Part shown: one piece after another, positions 1 to 8,647 of the stretch
Layout of the letters: every line of letters starts with the position of its first letter
Numbering within the stretch: the first letter of the stretch is position 1
NCBI RefSeq assembly: GCF_004348825.1
Contig: NZ_SMJU01000002.1
Location: 62,001 to 126,000, forward strand
DNA length: 64,000 nucleotides
From: Arundinibacter roseus
GTDB lineage: Bacteria > Bacteroidota > Bacteroidia > Cytophagales > Spirosomataceae
Reading direction: 5' to 3'
Notes under the pieces: model-generated
Databases searched by the model: none
Seen by the model: the letters and a program-made list of their open reading frames with translations, nothing else
Told to the model about the DNA's origin: nothing
Program-made: the position numbers and the translations under genes

Positions 1-680
1 TCGCCCAGGTCGTATGCGAATTTTATAAGGGAAGGTGCTTTTTGAGCATTGCTTGCTGATACGATACGAAGATTAATCTGCGAAAGGACGGGTGCATTGC
101 TGTTTACGGAAGGAGCCTGATCCGGGCGAACGAAAAAATAGGCCGTGAGCGAGGCCAAAAACCAGGTGACGGCCAAAAGCCCCCAAATCCAGTTTTGAGA
201 TTTAGATTCCGTGGGGATCGGTAAAGGCGGAGCGGGTATTTCTTCCGTTGCTACTTCCACAGGCGGGGGCGGAATACTGCTTGCGGAGCTTTTGTCTACA
301 AAATCTTTCCAGGAATCGTAGCCCGCAAAAACGGCAAAAAGGTCTTTATTTTGTTCGTAAAATTTGCCGGTATAATTATCAAGTAAAAAACGACGTACCG
401 TATCGCGGCTTATCGTTCGTTCGCCAGCTGATGTGTTTGGGTAGCGTGCGTGATACACGACAAGGAGTGTGTTGCTAAGGGCTTCATAAAATTTCGTTTT
501 TTGCGTAACTGTGGCATAACTCGGACCAAAAGAACTCCATTCGTTGATCCATTGTTTTTGAAGCACGGCTTCTACTTTCTTGCGCAGGGAACCTTCCAGA
601 TAGTGATTTCTTGATTCATCAAATGAAGGATTTGATGCAAAGCTCCTTTGTGCAATTTTTTTATATCCAAACGATTTCAT
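1..680 (-). CDS. Partial single-pass membrane protein, function unknown (C-terminus beyond left edge)
   Basis: An open minus-strand frame runs from an ATG at 678-680 to the window edge without a stop, giving 226 visible residues. Residues 1-130 look cytoplasmic and end in a segment (TISRDTVRRFLL, then FAVFAGYDSWKDFV) of a kind I associate with N-terminal HTH-like domains of Bacteroidota membrane proteins. A proline-rich linker follows (about 137-157, with PPPP), then one hydrophobic segment at about 164-184 (WIWGLLAVTWFLASLTAYFF), then the start of an extracytoplasmic domain. The orientation and the idea of a sensor are inference. I recognise no named family, and the domain that might reveal function lies outside the window. 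No partner gene is visible upstream in the same direction; the DMT transporter ends in a hairpin 270 bases away. Confidence 0.7.
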   Translation of the reverse strand, partial: MKSFGYKKIAQRSFASNPSFDESRNHYLEGSLRKKVEAVLQKQWINEWSSFGPSYATVTQKTKFYEALSNTLLVVYHARYPNTSAGERTISRDTVRRFLLDNYTGKFYEQNKDLFAVFAGYDSWKDFVDKSSASSIPPPPVEVATEEIPAPPLPIPTESKSQNWIWGLLAVTWFLASLTAYFFVRPDQAPSVNSNAPVLSQINLRIVSASNAQKAPSLIKFAYDLG

Positions 681-735
681 ACCTACGCAAATTTTCACCT
701 GACTGATACCCTATCTTCTCAATGCCTCTGCTTTT

Positions 736-841
736 ACATGCAAGTAGGCAGATGTACCAAAAAAGACCAACTTCCTTATTCAGAGATTGCTATCGATTTA
801 GTTGCAAAACTTGCATAATGCAAGTTACTACTTGCATGCAA
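736..841. promoter_or_regulatory. Cluster of ACTTGCAT motifs, possible operator
   Basis: Within about 105 bases upstream of the truncated membrane-protein gene the octamer ACTTGCAT occurs repeatedly. It is present inverted at 736-745 (ACATGCAAGT), as a perfect inverted repeat ACTTGCAT-A-ATGCAAGT at 809-825, and again at 830-837 where it forms the palindrome TTGCATGCAA (832-841). The surrounding 681-979 gap has no credible gene. An operator for the gene starting at 680 is inference; the bound protein is unknown. Confidence 0.35.
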
Positions 842-949
842 ATTTACTAGGCCTGCATTCTGATTAATGGAATATTTGTAGAAAGATTTTATACTATATC
901 CAAGGGCAACGTTTATTCGTTGGAGCTTTCCGGTATTTCTCCGCACCTT

Positions 950-978
950 AGTTCTTCGGGCAACGAACCCGAAGAACT
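950..978 (-). terminator. Hairpin after the DMT transporter gene
   Basis: A perfect 11-bp stem AGTTCTTCGGG / CCCGAAGAACT with a 7-nt loop lies directly after the stop of the minus-strand transporter gene. No clear U-run follows on the minus strand, so termination strength is uncertain. Confidence 0.5.
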
Positions 979-979
979 T

Positions 980-1906
980 TTACTTTAATCCCAATTCCTG
1001 ATAGGAAATTAGTACGATTGCCAGGATCGCTATGAGAAGACCGATTTTGTTTACTGTGTTAAGTCGTTCACGAAACAGCAGAAAGGCGGTAGCTGAGGAA
1101 ACCATCATTGTGAGGATATTATAAATAGGAAAAACGAAGGCTGCACTATTGCCAAAAGCTGCCAGGGCTTTTAATAAAAAGTAAAAGGATAGGAAATTTG
1201 GTATACCCAAAATCAAACCTCCTACGACACTGCGAACTGCAACCTGATCACCTTGTACTCTTACACGAATTAGTAGTAAAAGGGTACTGACGAGGGCAGC
1301 ACCTATGCATGAAATAATCATAAAAAGAGTTACTTCTTTGGGTTCATAATACTTCATGCTTAGAAAATTGATGAGCGTATTATTTGCACCCGTCGCCAAA
1401 AAGGTGAGCATCGGTAAGGCGAGGGTTAACAGGCTTACAGATGAGCCAGCTCCCTCGCCCGATGCGGTGGCAGGAGCCGTTGTTCGCTTCTGAATAGCGC
1501 CTAGCGCCAGGGCAAGCAGCGCTAGAAACAGCCCCAAATAATTCCAGAATGTGAATATTTTGTTGGCGTTTTTAAAGATAAATAGGCCAAACAAAACCGG
1601 AATGATGAGCGACATATTTGCCGATAGGGAAGTCGCCGTGACGCTAACCTTCTGCGTTGTTTGACCAATCAATACAAAAGCAAGCACAAAAAGAGTCCCT
1701 AGCGCAAGCGTAAGCAGCGTAGCGGGTGACTGCCACTCCACCTGTTTGAGTTGTTCCAAATCTTCTGAAAGTACCAGGCCCGTAGCTACACAGGCATAAT
1801 AATTGAAAACAATTGCATGGAAGGAATCCACTTTGTAGGCCGGATAAGCCCGCATGATGAGATAGAGGGCAACCGTAAAGATGACGGCGAGCAGGAAGTA
1901 AAGCAT
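980..1906 (-). CDS. EamA/DMT-superfamily membrane transporter
   Basis: This 308-residue protein is almost entirely hydrophobic, with about ten predicted membrane segments in two similar halves separated near residues 140-155 by a short polar linker (TTAPATASGEGAGSS). That size and plan fit drug/metabolite transporters with two EamA repeats in the inner membrane. The substrate cannot be read from the sequence; relatives export amino acids, sugars or small metabolites. It starts at ATG 1904-1906, is divergent from the methyltransferase at 2029, and ends in a hairpin, so it is probably monocistronic. The family assignment rests on topology rather than a unique motif. Confidence 0.8.
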   Translation of the reverse strand: MLYFLLAVIFTVALYLIMRAYPAYKVDSFHAIVFNYYACVATGLVLSEDLEQLKQVEWQSPATLLTLALGTLFVLAFVLIGQTTQKVSVTATSLSANMSLIIPVLFGLFIFKNANKIFTFWNYLGLFLALLALALGAIQKRTTAPATASGEGAGSSVSLLTLALPMLTFLATGANNTLINFLSMKYYEPKEVTLFMIISCIGAALVSTLLLLIRVRVQGDQVAVRSVVGGLILGIPNFLSFYFLLKALAAFGNSAAFVFPIYNILTMMVSSATAFLLFRERLNTVNKIGLLIAILAIVLISYQELGLK

Positions 1907-2028
1907 GTAACGTAAACTAAATCAAGTTGGTAATTTTTTTTCTTCCGACAAGAGCAGGCTATATTCGACCGCCGGATACGATCGTCGCTTCGGGTTGCAA
2001 TGTAAATAGTAATGCCTAAATTTTTTGT

Positions 2029-2823
2029 ATGGGAACACTTAAAGACACACTAAGTTTATACGCAGGCGTAGTTCGGCGCGTAGGATACACACTTACCGTT
2101 GGGCTTGGCAATGCGCAGGAGCGCAACCGGTTGCTTGCGCTTTATCAGGTATATGCACAACCGACAACTTTGGAGGATCCCACTCCTGATGATCCGCATA
2201 TTCTGCCAAAAACAGATATTTTGGAATTATTAAAAAATGATGAAGCGGTTTACGAAGGGGTAAATGAGTGCGGGTTTGGTCATACCACCGAGTTTGAACT
2301 GAAAGTGATCAGCAATTTGGTGCGAATGAAGCAACCGAAACGAATTTTTGAGATTGGTACTTTTCAGGGAAGAACTACCCTGAATATGGCGCTTAATTCG
2401 CCCGCTGATGCCCAAATTGTGACTTTGGACCTTCCCGGCAGCGAATTGGACAATACACAAATGAAAATTGCCGTAGGCGAAGCACGCTATGTAAAGAAAG
2501 ATCGCTCCGGTGAGCGTTTTCTTGAACATCCGCTGCGTTCAAAAATTCAACAGGTGTTTGGTGACTCGGCCACGTTTGACTTTTCGCCGTATAAAGCTTC
2601 TATGGATTTGATTTTCATTGATGCCTCACACGCGTATGAGTATGTACTGAATGATACACAAAAGGCGTTGGAAATGATTCGTCCCGGAGGCATTATTTTA
2701 TGGCATGATTATACCAATTGGGAGGGCGTAAGAAATGCACTGAATGAACTTTATCAAAAAAATCCGAGCTGTCGAAATCTGCGCCATATCGGCGGAACAA
2801 GCATTGCGCTGCTACAATTGTAA
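2029..2823 (+). CDS. Class I SAM-dependent methyltransferase
   Basis: A 264-residue soluble protein. The Rossmann glycine motif is IFEIGTFQGRTTLNMAL near residues 104-120, followed by an acidic strand end (TLDLPG, about 134), DLIFIDASHAYEY (about 193-205) and RPGGIILWHDY (about 222-232). The IDASH and HDY pair resembles the Methyltransf_24 / O-methyltransferase-like group often found with glycan or macrolide modification genes. The first 90 residues are an additional helical region. The acceptor is unknown. It is divergent from the DMT gene and followed by a bidirectional terminator, so it stands alone. Confidence 0.8.
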   Translation: MGTLKDTLSLYAGVVRRVGYTLTVGLGNAQERNRLLALYQVYAQPTTLEDPTPDDPHILPKTDILELLKNDEAVYEGVNECGFGHTTEFELKVISNLVRMKQPKRIFEIGTFQGRTTLNMALNSPADAQIVTLDLPGSELDNTQMKIAVGEARYVKKDRSGERFLEHPLRSKIQQVFGDSATFDFSPYKASMDLIFIDASHAYEYVLNDTQKALEMIRPGGIILWHDYTNWEGVRNALNELYQKNPSCRNLRHIGGTSIALLQL

Positions 2824-2847
2824 GAGTAGATAGATGTAGATACGCAC

Positions 2848-2891
2848 AAAAATCCCCCGGTGAAGATTTCTTCCGAACCGGGGGATTTTTA
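2848..2891. terminator. Bidirectional terminator between methyltransferase and NDH-2 genes
   Basis: The arms AAAATCCCCCGGT and ACCGGGGGATTTTT enclose about 15 bases and lie between two convergent genes. T-runs on both sides suit termination from either direction. Confidence 0.85.
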
Positions 2892-2892
2892 C

Positions 2893-4221
2893 TTATACTT
2901 CCAGAAGTTCCTGCGATTCCCTCTTCTCGGTCTTTTCGATTGCCAAAGGCTTGGGTTTAATGATCAGGCGTAGCGACTGATCGTAGGTAATGTAGTTCCA
3001 AAGCCAGTTTATAAAAATCATAATTCGATTTTTGACACCCACAATTGACATGAGGTGAACGAACATCCAGGTAAGCCAGGCAAAAAAGCCCTGAAATTTC
3101 CAGAAAGGTAAATCAACTACGGCAAGATTGCGACCAATTGTGGCCATAGAACCCAGGTCTTTGTAGCGAAACGGTTTCAACGGTTTGCCATCCAACTTGT
3201 TGATCATGTTTTTTGCCAGATTCTTAGCCTGCTGAATAGCCGGTTGGGCCAACTGCGGATGCCCCTCGGGGCTTTTTTCATCGCCCTGCATAATGGCTAC
3301 GTCGCCTAATGCATAGATCGAAGAATAGCCTTCTACCTCATTCATGGCATTTACTTTCAGACGACCGCCACGACCCAGCGTTTGTGCATCGAAGCCTTCC
3401 AATACGCTTGCTTTGACGCCGGCGGCCCACACCAGATTTTTGGTTAGTAAGGTAAGTCCCTGTTTGGTTTGAACAACATCACCATCAAATGAAGTAACCA
3501 TTTGTTCGGTCAGGACAATTACACCCAAATTTTCAAGATATTCCCTTGCTTTTGCTGACGACTCGTCGGACATCGCCGCCAATACCTCGCTCATGCCTTC
3601 CAAAAGGTAAATCTGCATGGAGTCGAAGTTAAGATCGGGATAGTCTTTGGGCAAAATACAACGCTTCATTTCTGCCAGGGTTCCTGCCAGTTCAACACCC
3701 GTAGGGCCACCGCCAACTACCACCACGTTCATCAGCGCAATCCGCTCTTCTTCGGTTTCGGCGGTAAGTGCATCTTCAAAGTTTTGCAAAATACGGTTCC
3801 GAAGGGCCAGCGCCTCAGCCACAGATTTCATCGGGATGGCCTTTTCTTCAATTTCCTTCATGCCGTAGTACGTAGTGTCGGCGCCGGTTGCAATAATCAG
3901 CTCGTCATACGTAATTTCTCCCAATCCTGTCACCACAGTTTTACGCTCAGGAATGACCCGCTTGACGTCGGTAATTCGGATGTGGACGTTTTTACGCGAT
4001 TGAAAAATTTTGCGTAACGGAAAAGAAATTGAGCTGGGTTCCAGCCCGGCCATCGCCACCTGATAAAACAGGGGCTGAAACTGATGGTAATTATTTTTAT
4101 CTAATAAAACTATCTGTAATTCAGGTCGTTTTGAAAGTCTTTGCGCTATTTCCAAACCCGCAAAACCTGCGCCAACAATTACGATTCTCTTCTTGCTATT
4201 TTTTGGGATGTTCGGAGTCAT
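2893..4221 (-). CDS. ndh: Type II NADH:quinone oxidoreductase (NDH-2)
   Basis: A 442-residue FAD/NAD(P)-dependent oxidoreductase. The FAD-binding motif GAGFAG is at residues 17-22 and the second dinucleotide fold VVVGGGPTGVELAG is near 165-180. The FAD-contacting segment YALGDVAIM lies near 305. The C-terminal 80 residues hold hydrophobic and aromatic stretches (WKFQGFFAWLTWMFVHLMSIVG) of the kind that anchor NDH-2 to the inner face of the membrane. The expected reaction is NADH oxidation with electron transfer to menaquinone without proton pumping. Length and motif order match the family. It converges on the methyltransferase gene with a shared terminator. The quinone type is inference. Confidence 0.88.
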   Translation of the reverse strand: MTPNIPKNSKKRIVIVGAGFAGLEIAQRLSKRPELQIVLLDKNNYHQFQPLFYQVAMAGLEPSSISFPLRKIFQSRKNVHIRITDVKRVIPERKTVVTGLGEITYDELIIATGADTTYYGMKEIEEKAIPMKSVAEALALRNRILQNFEDALTAETEEERIALMNVVVVGGGPTGVELAGTLAEMKRCILPKDYPDLNFDSMQIYLLEGMSEVLAAMSDESSAKAREYLENLGVIVLTEQMVTSFDGDVVQTKQGLTLLTKNLVWAAGVKASVLEGFDAQTLGRGGRLKVNAMNEVEGYSSIYALGDVAIMQGDEKSPEGHPQLAQPAIQQAKNLAKNMINKLDGKPLKPFRYKDLGSMATIGRNLAVVDLPFWKFQGFFAWLTWMFVHLMSIVGVKNRIMIFINWLWNYITYDQSLRLIIKPKPLAIEKTEKRESQELLEV

Positions 4222-4305
4222 AGTTTTCAGGGGTTACCAGTAAATCTCTTATTAAGTAACATCCTTATACTACTAAATGTTCGTGCCAGAACAACCAAAA
4301 AGGGA

Positions 4306-4337
4306 ACAGTATCTGCTATTTTCAGACAACTGTTCCC
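4306..4337 (-). terminator. Rho-independent terminator of bshA
   Basis: On the minus strand a 9-bp stem GGGAACAGT / ACTGTTCCC contains an inner TCTG/CAGA stem and is followed by TTTTT (plus-strand A-run at 4307-4311). It lies about 30 bases after the bshA stop. Confidence 0.85.
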
Positions 4338-4366
4338 ATGATTTATATAACTGAAAGTATATTATT

Positions 4367-5503
4367 TCAGTGCGCAGAGTGGCTTGCTTCCAGAATGCGT
4401 TCGTAATAGTTTTCGTAAGCAGGCAAAATCCGCGTAATATCAAACTCGCGGGCACGTGCCAGGGCATTTTCTTTAAACTTTGGCAGGTTTTCATCCTGCA
4501 AAACCACCACCGCTTTGGCTACCATATCGTCCACATCGCCCAAATTGCTCAGAAAACCTGTCACCCCCTGAATATTCAGTTCGGGTAGGCCACCCACGTT
4601 AGTCGTAATCAGGGGCACTTCGCAGGCGAGCGCTTCGAGAGCGGCCAATCCAAAACTTTCGGACTCAGAAGGCATCAAAAATAAGTCGGCTACGGACAAT
4701 ACTTCCTCAATTGCGTCTAATTTCCCCAGAAAACGGACATCAGGATACATGTCCAATTCCATGCAAAGCCGTTCAATGCGGGCACGCTCGGGACCGTCGC
4801 CAACGAGCAAGAGCTTGCTCGGAATCTGCTTTCTTAGTTTATGGAAAATCATAATCACGTCGTCGATCCGTTTTACCTTCCGGAAATTAGACGTGTGAAC
4901 GACCAACTTTTCGCCATTTGGGCAAATCGCCAATTTGAAATGTTCTTTCTTTTGGCGTTTGAACCGTTCGAGATCAATGAAGTTTGGAATGACTTCTATG
5001 TCCTTAGTTATCGCAAAGTGACGGTACGTATCGCTTTTCAAAAATTCTGAAACGGCTGTAATTCCATCCGATTGATTTATGCTAAATGTAACTACGGGCT
5101 CATAGGAGGAATCTTTTCCGACAAGCGTGATATCCGTTCCGTGCAGAGTCGTGATTACAGGAATATGAATGCCCTGCGCAGCCAAAATCTGTTTGGCCAA
5201 ATAGGCCGACGATGCATGCGGAATGGCATAATGCACATGCAGCAAGTCGAGTTTCATATACTGCGCTACGTGTACCATTTCGCTCGACAGCGCTGACTCG
5301 TAGGGCGGGTATTGAAACAACGGATACGCCGGAATATTGACTTCGTGGTAGTACAGATTCTCGTTAAAAAAATCCAGTCGGGGCGGTTGGGAATACGTAA
5401 TAAAATGAACCTGATGACCAACTTTTGCCAACGCTTTTCCTAATTCTGTGGCTACAACACCACTCCCGCCAAATGTGGGGTAACAAACAATGCCAATTTT
5501 CAT
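4367..5503 (-). CDS. bshA: N-acetyl-alpha-D-glucosaminyl L-malate synthase (bacillithiol biosynthesis)
   Basis: I place the start at the ATG at 5501-5503, giving 378 residues beginning MKIGIVCYPTFGGSGVVATE. This is the characteristic BshA N-terminus, and the 28 residues read upstream of it are not protein-like. The fold is a GT4 glycosyltransferase: GGSG near residue 12, a second Rossmann domain starting near the conserved HTSNFRKVKR, and the donor-binding ESESFGLAALEALAC with the E-x7-E spacing. BshA joins UDP-GlcNAc and L-malate in the first step of bacillithiol synthesis. bshB and bshC are not in the window. A strong terminator follows, so the gene is probably transcribed alone. Confidence 0.92.
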   Translation of the reverse strand: MKIGIVCYPTFGGSGVVATELGKALAKVGHQVHFITYSQPPRLDFFNENLYYHEVNIPAYPLFQYPPYESALSSEMVHVAQYMKLDLLHVHYAIPHASSAYLAKQILAAQGIHIPVITTLHGTDITLVGKDSSYEPVVTFSINQSDGITAVSEFLKSDTYRHFAITKDIEVIPNFIDLERFKRQKKEHFKLAICPNGEKLVVHTSNFRKVKRIDDVIMIFHKLRKQIPSKLLLVGDGPERARIERLCMELDMYPDVRFLGKLDAIEEVLSVADLFLMPSESESFGLAALEALACEVPLITTNVGGLPELNIQGVTGFLSNLGDVDDMVAKAVVVLQDENLPKFKENALARAREFDITRILPAYENYYERILEASHSAH

Positions 5504-5704
5504 GTGTAGTTTTAAAAAAGACAGTGGGAAAAAGCAGTTTTTTCTCGCAATGTCGAACTTGTTTGACTGGTTTTGGATTAGTAACACAAAAACAAGTCTT
5601 TTTTATTCCAAAAGTTTGTATAAAGATTTTATTAAGAAGCGTAAAGCGGTCATTTGTATCGAAATAGATTATTTTTCTCTGACTAATTCATCTCTCATCT
5701 CCTT

Positions 5705-6580
5705 GTGACGATCCACCGAAAACCCACTTCCCGCGCTATTTTCGGCGGCTTGCTTCGTCTGATTCGGATCCGGAATTTGGTCATCATCGTCCTTACCCAA
5801 TACCTTGCCCGCATCCTGCTGATTGGCCCGCGTCACGAATGGAGAGAGCAACTTTTCGATCCGAAAATGCTGCTGCTGAGTATTTCTACCGTATTCATTG
5901 CGGCAGCGGGATATATTATTAATGATTATTTTGATGTAAAAATCGACATTGTAAACAAGCCCGAACGTGTCATTATCGGACGCTATCTCAAACGCCGTGT
6001 TGCGATGGGAGCCCATCAGTTTTTGAACGTTGCGGGGGTATTTCTGGGTTTGCTAGTCAGCAAATGGGTTTTTATAGTCAATGTTTTTTCGGTAACGCTC
6101 CTGTGGTTTTATTCTGAGCGCTTCAAACGATTGCCCTTTGTAGGTAACGCCGTTGTTTCCATTCTTACGGCCCTGAGCCTGATTGTGGTTTCGGTGGTAT
6201 TTCCTGAAAATCGGCACCTCGTGTATATCTATGCCTTATTTTCGTTTTTCATTACGCTCGTTCGGGAGATAATCAAAGACATGGAAGATGTTCGCGGCGA
6301 TCAGGCCCACCGCTGTCGCACGCTGCCTATCGTGTGGGGAATCCGTCGTACCAAACTGTTTTTGTATGTTCTGATTGCTGCGTTTATCGTGTTGCTGTAC
6401 CTGATGGCGCACTCGCTGAACAACCTCATGCTTGGTTGGCTTTTTACTTTTTTACTTCTCCCCATAGCCCTGCTTGTTTATCGGCTCGTGATGGCCGACA
6501 CCCGGCGGGAGTTTGCCCGGCTAAGTGGCCTGTGCAAGATCATTATGCTGCTCGGACTGACCACTATGCTTTGGGCCTGA
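5705..6580 (+). CDS. UbiA-family prenyltransferase (geranylgeranylglycerol-phosphate GGTase-like)
   Basis: A 291-residue protein with eight or nine hydrophobic helices. The first aspartate-rich motif is NDYFDVKIDIVNKPERV near residue 77 and the second is DMEDVRGDQAHRCRTLP near residue 194. Together they bind the Mg2+-prenyl-diphosphate as in the UbiA superfamily. Bacteroidota members of this branch are usually annotated as geranylgeranylglycerol-phosphate geranylgeranyltransferase, although other acceptors such as quinone precursors cannot be excluded. The start is a GTG at 5705; no ATG lies nearby in frame, and the region upstream is AT-rich and noncoding. It is divergent from bshA. Confidence 0.85.
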   Translation: MTIHRKPTSRAIFGGLLRLIRIRNLVIIVLTQYLARILLIGPRHEWREQLFDPKMLLLSISTVFIAAAGYIINDYFDVKIDIVNKPERVIIGRYLKRRVAMGAHQFLNVAGVFLGLLVSKWVFIVNVFSVTLLWFYSERFKRLPFVGNAVVSILTALSLIVVSVVFPENRHLVYIYALFSFFITLVREIIKDMEDVRGDQAHRCRTLPIVWGIRRTKLFLYVLIAAFIVLLYLMAHSLNNLMLGWLFTFLLLPIALLVYRLVMADTRREFARLSGLCKIIMLLGLTTMLWA

Positions 6581-6638
6581 TCACTCAGTAATTGGTGCCG
6601 TTTACTGGTTATGATGTGCAATGTATAGCGTGATTTAG

Positions 6639-6646
6639 TATTTTTG
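6639..6646 (+). promoter_or_regulatory. Possible Bacteroidota -7 promoter element
   Basis: TATTTTTG fits the Bacteroidota -7 consensus TAnnTTTG and lies 29 bases before the ATG of the TapB-like gene. The -33 TTTG box is not clear, so this is tentative. Confidence 0.3.
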
Positions 6647-6675
6647 ATTCTTTCCCAAACAGTAATCTTAATCCG

Positions 6676-7380
6676 ATGAACAGCATGAAAAAACTAGTAA
6701 TTGCCCTTCTTTTGTTGGCCTCCTGGACAACCAATTTTACATATGCTCAGGAGTGTATGGGCGTGGCTCTGAAAGTAGGTGGCGGATTTGAAATGATAAC
6801 TTATGATGGCAGAGGCAAAGAATCAGGTAGGTTAACCTACGTCATCAAGAATATAAGTAAACAAGGCGCTGATACAAAAATCGACATGGAGTTTGAGTCT
6901 ATGGACAAAAAGGGAAAATCAGAAATGAAAACTACCTACACGATGCTTTGCAATGGCAATGAACTTCGGGTAGATGCCAACGCATTTTTGGGCGAAGAGC
7001 AGCGCAAATCCTTCCAAAGCTTTGAGATGACATTTACTTCCAAAGACATTGTTTATCCCGGAAATCTATCCGTCGGTCAAAAACTGCCGGACGGTTCGTT
7101 GAGTGGTGAAGGCGCCACCGGACCGATGGCCATAGAAGTAGATATGGTTATGAATAACCGTAAAGTGGAAGCAAAGGAAAAAATTACGGTGCCGGCCGGG
7201 ACCTTTGATACCCACAAAATTACCTCGGACATGAACGTTTCTACAAAAACAATCATGAAAATGGCATTCGATTTTCAGACGGTTTCGTACCGTGCCAATG
7301 GGGTTTTGTGGGACGTTAAAACAGAAACCTACCGCAAAGGAAAATTGATAAGTTCTACTGTTTTGAGCAAGTTGTTTTGA
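6676..7380 (+). CDS. Exported TapB-like / DUF3108-like protein
   Basis: A 234-residue protein with a Sec signal peptide (KKLVIALLLLASWTTNFTYA, cleavage probably after TYA before QECMG). The mature part is beta-rich. It has VKNISKQGADTKIDMEFES-like alternation in the N-half and the segment VPAGTFDTHKITSDMNVST near residues 173-191, typical of the DUF3108/TapB-like beta-sandwich whose members are periplasmic or surface-associated with no defined activity. The ATG at 6676 is used; an alternative ATG at 6685 would give a more standard signal peptide (MKKLVI). It stands alone between a candidate promoter and a terminator. Family membership is by pattern recognition. Confidence 0.6.
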   Translation: MNSMKKLVIALLLLASWTTNFTYAQECMGVALKVGGGFEMITYDGRGKESGRLTYVIKNISKQGADTKIDMEFESMDKKGKSEMKTTYTMLCNGNELRVDANAFLGEEQRKSFQSFEMTFTSKDIVYPGNLSVGQKLPDGSLSGEGATGPMAIEVDMVMNNRKVEAKEKITVPAGTFDTHKITSDMNVSTKTIMKMAFDFQTVSYRANGVLWDVKTETYRKGKLISSTVLSKLF

Positions 7381-7407
7381 TTCGGAAGTAGAAAAAAGTG
7401 TATAACA

Positions 7408-7448
7408 GGAAGCCCGGGTTTTGACTGAAATCCGGACTTCCTTTTTTT
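7408..7448 (+). terminator. Terminator after the TapB-like gene
   Basis: The stem AGGAAGCCCGG / CCGGACTTCCT has one mismatch and a loop of about 13 bases. It is followed by TTTTTTT on the plus strand, 27 bases after the stop. Confidence 0.8.
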
Positions 7449-7523
7449 AATGCCCTTCAGGACCTAGCTTTGTAGCTCATGTTCTTGATTTTCCTTTTTT
7501 GTGCCTCGGTACGCCCTTTTTTA

Positions 7524-8099
7524 ATGAAACGCATTGCCATTTTTGCCTCCGGCTCAGGTACAAACGCCGAGCAGATTTCCCGATATTTTTCAGAACGCTC
7601 TGACGTGCAGGTTGCGCTCATCCTGACCAACAACCCTGGCGCAGGAGTCATTCAGCGGGCCCGCAAATTGCACATCCCGACCTTGATTTTTGATCGAAAA
7701 CTCTTCTACGAAACCGAAACAATCGCCGAATTCCTGACCAATCAGCACATTGACCTTATCGTGTTGGCAGGTTTTATGATGCTTGTGCCGGAATATTTAA
7801 TTAACCGTTTTCCAGATAAAATCCTGAATATTCATCCGGCTTTGCTGCCAAAATATGGCGGCAAAGGAATGTACGGGGAGTTTGTTCATCAGGCGGTAGT
7901 AGCCAACGCAGAAAAAGAATCCGGAATTACGATTCACCTCGTTAATTCCCGCTACGACGAGGGAAAGGTTATTTTTCAGGCAAGTTGCACACTCGATCCA
8001 ACTGACGACCCGGCCGCTGTGGCCGGGAAAATACACCGTCTTGAACACGAACATTACCCCAAAGTCGTTGACGCCTATTTAAGAGAACTTACCGATTGA
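7524..8099 (+). CDS. purN: Phosphoribosylglycinamide formyltransferase
   Basis: I start at ATG 7524, giving 191 residues beginning MKRIAIFASGSGTNAEQI. The open frame extends 15 codons upstream into poor sequence. PurN transfers a formyl group from 10-formyl-tetrahydrofolate to glycinamide ribonucleotide in the third step of purine synthesis. Visible signatures are the phosphate-binding SGSGTN near residue 9, the active-site ILNIHPALLPKYGG with catalytic N and H near residues 104-106, and GITIHLVNSRYDEGKVI with the catalytic Asp near 142. Length is normal for the family. No other purine genes are adjacent. Confidence 0.92.
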   Translation: MKRIAIFASGSGTNAEQISRYFSERSDVQVALILTNNPGAGVIQRARKLHIPTLIFDRKLFYETETIAEFLTNQHIDLIVLAGFMMLVPEYLINRFPDKILNIHPALLPKYGGKGMYGEFVHQAVVANAEKESGITIHLVNSRYDEGKVIFQASCTLDPTDDPAAVAGKIHRLEHEHYPKVVDAYLRELTD

Positions 8100-8247
8100 T
8101 AGGGTAGCAAAGATGGTCAACATCCATTCGAAGCCATTCTTACTGATATGCAACCTTTCTTCCCGGACGAGTGAAACTCAACTTATATTTTTTCGTTATA
8201 TTCGTAGAAACAAAAGTTTTTTTTAGCCGAACCAATGCCTGTCACGT

Positions 8248-8487
8248 ATGAAGATTCTTTTTAACATATTTCTGATATTTTTACTCCTGACTGCTTTTGT
8301 ACCTCCTTTTCGTCGTCTTATTTTCCATTTATTAGTCGGAAGACAGCTCGTGAAAGAGCAAAGGAGGCAGGAAAGAGCCCGGCAACAAGCCCAACGGGAA
8401 GGAAGTATTCGCGTCGATGTCAATCCAAATGCCAATAAATCAAGGTTTAGCGGTGGCGAATATGTCGACTATGAGGATGTAAAGTAG
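8248..8487 (+). CDS. Small DUF4834-family membrane-anchored protein
   Basis: A 79-residue protein with one N-terminal hydrophobic segment (FNIFLIFLLLTAFVPPFRRL), a basic, glutamine-rich middle (KEQRRQERARQQAQR) and a conserved acidic tail ending YVDYEDVK. This layout matches the small DUF4834 proteins of Bacteroidota, whose function is unknown. It lies 148 bases after purN and is followed by two hairpins. The high-quality ATG start and family-like C-terminus argue that it is real despite its size. Confidence 0.75.
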   Translation: MKILFNIFLIFLLLTAFVPPFRRLIFHLLVGRQLVKEQRRQERARQQAQREGSIRVDVNPNANKSRFSGGEYVDYEDVK

Positions 8488-8520
8488 CGTACTTATCCTT
8501 TCAAAAAACTGCATGCAACG

Positions 8521-8553
8521 AAGGCTGTCTCCAAAGGGCAGCCTTTATTTTTT
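8521..8553 (+). terminator. Terminator of the DUF4834 gene
   Basis: The stem AAGGCTGTC / GGCAGCCTT has a short loop and is followed by TATTTTTTG, 33 bases after the stop codon. Confidence 0.8.
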
Positions 8554-8591
8554 GTAGTAGCATGTGAAATGAAACGTGTATTTACTAAAAT

Positions 8592-8628
8592 AAAAACGGC
8601 CTGTTTCCGCTAAGGAACAGGCCGTTTT
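8592..8628. terminator. Second, bidirectional terminator before the GMC gene end
   Basis: The perfect stem AAAACGGCCTGTT / AACAGGCCGTTTT lies between convergent genes, with A- and T-rich flanks on both strands. It most likely ends the minus-strand GMC transcript. Confidence 0.85.
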
Positions 8629-8647
8629 GGGTATTTCAAATACAACT

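Noticed and set aside
5504-5587. Upstream extension of bshA by 28 codons
   Set aside because: The family N-terminus MKIGIVCYP begins exactly at ATG 5503; upstream residues are low-quality and noncoding-like.
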